Source: DASTFP01 sp963744345 (GTDB taxonomy: Bacteria > Verrucomicrobiota > Verrucomicrobiia > Chthoniobacterales > Terrimicrobiaceae). From it: a stretch of DNA of 64,000 nucleotides. The DNA lies in NCBI GenBank assembly GCA_963744345.1, contig CAVUTD010000024.1:124001-188000 (forward strand), in the 5' to 3' direction. Position numbers and translations under genes: made by a program. The notes under the pieces are model-generated. The model saw only the letters and a list, made by a program, of their open reading frames with translations, did no database searches and had not been told where the DNA came from. Positions 61,591 through 64,000 of this stretch are shown here, piece after piece (position 1 is the first letter of the stretch; every line of letters begins with the position of its first letter).

Positions 61591-62435
61591 CGCGTGCTCG
61601 TGCCTACTCTAATTCCGTAGGCGTTGTTCCGATCGACCAGAAAGAGATTTGCTCCGCGACGCTGCAGCACAAAGGTATTGTTGTCGCCATGCCTTGTCCA
61701 GGGGCCCGGAGGAACATCGCGCGCTTCAACAAACTTCCAATCGCAAACGTCCTTGCCGCCCATGCCCAGATAATCGCGCACCGCGGGCGATACGTCCAAG
61801 CCGGCCCCCTGATTCAAATTAGGAAGTGGTCGCTGATTGCCAAAGACGTACTTCCAGTGGTCGGTGCGGAAGGGTCCGCAATCTTCCCACTGCGCGTAGC
61901 AGATGCGATTGCCTCGTTTGATAGCGACCCAGCGGCCTTTGAGAACGCTCTTTCCGGGGCGCTCGAAGGCTTGCTTAAACCAGGGGATCGCCTTGCGCGC
62001 CTCTGGTTTGGTCGTTCCTCGCGTCACATCGTTGTAAGGCAGGGCCACATAAAACGGATTCTGTCGAGGCGCGAATCGAATGGGGATGTAGTTTCGTCTT
62101 TGTGAAGAGTCGGGATGATCGAGGCCTCCGTAGTTCTGGGCCCATCTGGCATCCCACGAACTCTTGTAGTTTGGAACCGGATTGTTTGCCGTGGGTCGTT
62201 CACCGATCCAGAAAACCGTCGTTACAATTTGGCGCTTCCATGGATAGCGATTAAATCCGGAGCGATAATTCGTCGGCGCGATAACCTGCGGCTCGAGCTT
62301 CAGCAATGCGTTTTCGCGCAGTCGCATCGCTGCCTTCTGGAAGTCGGTGCTTGTGGAAATCGACGATTGCGCCTCGGATGCTCTCAGCGTGGCTGTCACA
62401 AATAGTACTGCCAGGATGCTCGGAGCCAATTTCAT
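61587..62435 (-). CDS. Secreted hypothetical protein with RlpA-like double-psi barrel features
   Basis: This 282-residue protein has a signal peptide (MKLAPSILAVLFVTATLRAS) and a C-terminal domain with KRGNRICYAQWEDCGPF (like the RlpA DRGPF strand) and LDVSPAVRDYLGMGG (like the catalytic Asp-containing DLSxAA). If correct, it might bind or cut peptidoglycan glycan strands, but only the motif pattern supports that. It is the stop-overlapping neighbour of the LPS fusion gene. Confidence 0.5.
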   Translation of the reverse strand: MKLAPSILAVLFVTATLRASEAQSSISTSTDFQKAAMRLRENALLKLEPQVIAPTNYRSGFNRYPWKRQIVTTVFWIGERPTANNPVPNYKSSWDARWAQNYGGLDHPDSSQRRNYIPIRFAPRQNPFYVALPYNDVTRGTTKPEARKAIPWFKQAFERPGKSVLKGRWVAIKRGNRICYAQWEDCGPFRTDHWKYVFGNQRPLPNLNQGAGLDVSPAVRDYLGMGGKDVCDWKFVEARDVPPGPWTRHGDNNTFVLQRRGANLFLVDRNNAYGIRVGTSTR

Positions 62436-62499
62436 GCGAATCGATGGGGGCGCTTACTATCGCTATTCAGCAGCGAACCCGCAACACAAAAGAAAGGCC

Positions 62500-64000
62500 T
62501 CATGTCCGGCGCATTGTTGTGTCCCGCGCAAAGCGAATGTCGGTCTCCAAATAATCAAGAGTATAATGTAACCCACGGCTCTCCCGGCGGCTGATCGCAC
62601 AGTCAACAATGAGCGAAGCGACTGTAACCAAATTGCGAAGCTCCAGCAGTTCGGTTGAGACCTTAAAGTTCCAGTAAAACTCCTGAATTTCCGCATGGAG
62701 GTTGCGAAGCCGGGTGGCTGCTCTCTGCAGGCGCTTGTCGGTACGAACGATGCCGACGTAGTCCCACATCAAACGGCGAATTTCGTCCCAATTGTGATAA
62801 ATGACGACAAACTCATCGAGGTCCTGCACGTGCCCGGCCCGCCACTCGGGAAGATCAAACTCGACCCGCGGCTTCCGATACCGGGTCGACTTGACGAACG
62901 CGCGATGAGCGAGCACGAGTCCTTCGAGGAGCGAATTGCTCGCGAGCCGGTTCGCCCCATGCAGGCCCGTGCAAGCCACCTCGCCGATTGCATAAAGTCC
63001 GCGCAGCGTAGTCTCGCCGTTGAGATCCGTCTTAACACCGCCACATTGATAGTGAGCGGCAGGAACAACGGGAATGGGTTGCGAAGTGATGTCGATACCG
63101 TACTTGAGGCAGGTTTCGTAAATCGACGGAAATCGCGATTTCAAAAACTGAGACGGCTGGTGAGTAATATCAAGAAAGACGCACTTGCTGCCCATCCGTT
63201 TCATTTCCGCGTCGATCGCGCGCGCCACGATGTCGCGGGGAGCGAGCTCCTTTCGAGGATGATATTGCTCCATGAAACGGCGTTGCTTCGCGTCGAGAAG
63301 AATACCCCCCTCACCTCGGACGGCCTCCGAAATCAGGAATGATTTGGCTTCCGTGTGGTAAAGGCAGGTCGGATGAAACTGAACGAACTCCATGTTCGCA
63401 ATCACTGCGCTCGCCCGCCACGCCATGGCGACACCATCCCCGGTCGCGATATCAGGGTTGGTCGTGTACAGATACACCTTCCCGCATCCGCCGGTCGCAA
63501 GCACATTGATGTCGCTCCGCAGGGTTTCCACTTCCTCGCTTTCCTCGTTGAGCACGTAAACGCCCACGCAGCAATCCTGCATGGCATACCCGAGCTTACC
63601 CGTGGTGATAAAGTCCACCGCCATGTGATTCTCCAGAACCGTGATGCTCGAGTGGGTGGAAACTTGTGAGACCAGAGTCCGCTCGATTTCAAATCCGGTA
63701 AAGTCCTGGAAATGCAGGACGCGTCGCTTGGAGTGTCCACCCTCTCTGCCGAGATCGAGTTCGCGTATCCCGTTTGCTAGCTCCCTTTCATCGAAATGCA
63801 TGCCAAGCTCAATGAGCTCTGCAATGCGAGCAGGTCCCTCGGTGACAACCGCGCGAACCGTTTCCTCAGAACAGAGACCAGCTCCCGCATTGAGAGTATC
63901 CTGGATGTGAAGATCGAACGAATCCTCCTCGCTGACCACGCAAGCGACTCCGCCCTGCGCCCAAGCAGTATTGGAATCGGCGAGTTTGCGTTTGGTCACG
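62500..64000 (-). CDS. nadB: L-aspartate oxidase (NadB), N-terminus outside the window
   Basis: This is a partial 499-residue sequence, cut at the right edge. It lacks the first part of the FAD-binding Rossmann motif but keeps TKRKLADSNTAWAQGGVACV, the covalent-like FAD loop HGANRLASNSLLEGLVL, FVQFHPTCLYH, EAVRGEGGILL and PAAHYQCGGVKTDLNG. The enzyme makes iminoaspartate for quinolinate/NAD synthesis. The GTG at 63999 is not the true start. Confidence 0.92.
   Translation of the reverse strand, partial: VTKRKLADSNTAWAQGGVACVVSEEDSFDLHIQDTLNAGAGLCSEETVRAVVTEGPARIAELIELGMHFDERELANGIRELDLGREGGHSKRRVLHFQDFTGFEIERTLVSQVSTHSSITVLENHMAVDFITTGKLGYAMQDCCVGVYVLNEESEEVETLRSDINVLATGGCGKVYLYTTNPDIATGDGVAMAWRASAVIANMEFVQFHPTCLYHTEAKSFLISEAVRGEGGILLDAKQRRFMEQYHPRKELAPRDIVARAIDAEMKRMGSKCVFLDITHQPSQFLKSRFPSIYETCLKYGIDITSQPIPVVPAAHYQCGGVKTDLNGETTLRGLYAIGEVACTGLHGANRLASNSLLEGLVLAHRAFVKSTRYRKPRVEFDLPEWRAGHVQDLDEFVVIYHNWDEIRRLMWDYVGIVRTDKRLQRAATRLRNLHAEIQEFYWNFKVSTELLELRNLVTVASLIVDCAISRRESRGLHYTLDYLETDIRFARDTTMRRT

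Noticed and set aside
1..64000. Search for CRISPR arrays, tRNA/rRNA genes, integrases, transposases
   Set aside because: None was seen by reading. The only tandem array is the coding repeat at 52.7-53.05 kb. A tRNA scan would be needed to be certain about tRNA genes.

Overview
The window is about 57% GC, densely coded, and reads as a chromosomal segment of a Gram-negative member of the PVC group, most likely a verrucomicrobium (Spartobacteria-like). The reasons are an LPS acyltransferase fused to a heptosyltransferase, a Bat/MoxR operon, FloA/NfeD, a short verrucomicrobial-type pilin-like gene, and a C30-type carotenoid operon. This placement comes from gene content and protein style, not from a marker tree. 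I found no rRNA, tRNA, CRISPR array, insertion sequence or prophage.

Layout. 1-1.9 kb: molybdate transporter modA and a fused modBC, both frame-disrupted. 2.0-6.6 kb (minus): a ribose-type sugar ABC operon (binding protein, ATPase, permease, TIM-barrel isomerase) behind a good sigma70-like promoter. 6.9-7.6 kb: a PPP-type phosphatase. 7.7-14.5 kb (minus): six genes in a 4-bp-overlap chain, crtN-like desaturase > aldehyde dehydrogenase > crtP-like oxidase > acyltransferase > glycosyltransferase > cysteine-free redoxin-like protein. This set fits a glycosylated and acylated C30 carotenoic acid (staphyloxanthin logic). 15-22.4 kb: DUF72, OsmC, a transglutaminase-like protein, an M20 amidohydrolase, LemA plus two TPM proteins, a glycine-cleavage-H-like protein without the lipoyl lysine, and a HAD phosphatase. 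22.5-28.5 kb: NlpC/P60, small membrane proteins, a lone receiver, a DUF1328 protein, a NarL-type two-component pair, and two broken secreted or pilin genes.

28.6-33.8 kb: a FloA/NfeD membrane-organising locus, then a SpoIIE-type phosphatase with an RsbW-like kinase. 33.9-39.6 kb: a methyltransferase/flippase pair, then a five-gene plus-strand operon (PlsC, GT2, polysaccharide deacetylase, LpxL-like acyltransferase, LolA-like carrier) resembling the lipid-handling half of aryl-polyene-type clusters. 39.6-48.9 kb: UGPase, a START protein, aspS, hisS, a membrane glycosyltransferase with a UbiA prenyltransferase, birA, DUF6580. 48.9-58.0 kb (minus): MoxR, DUF58, DUF4381-like, BatA, BatB/C fusion with a 19-copy Gln-rich tandem repeat, BatD, BatE-like, DUF3108. 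58-64 kb: purK, the LpxL-WaaF fusion, a secreted double-psi-barrel-like protein, and nadB cut by the window edge.

A striking global pattern is that at least nine reading-frame breaks, almost all explicable by one base, lie in the first 28.5 kb, while I see none in the remaining 35 kb. This could be sequence error in one part of the assembly or real decay. Read mapping would decide, so I describe broken genes as one gene each where the two halves clearly match one family.
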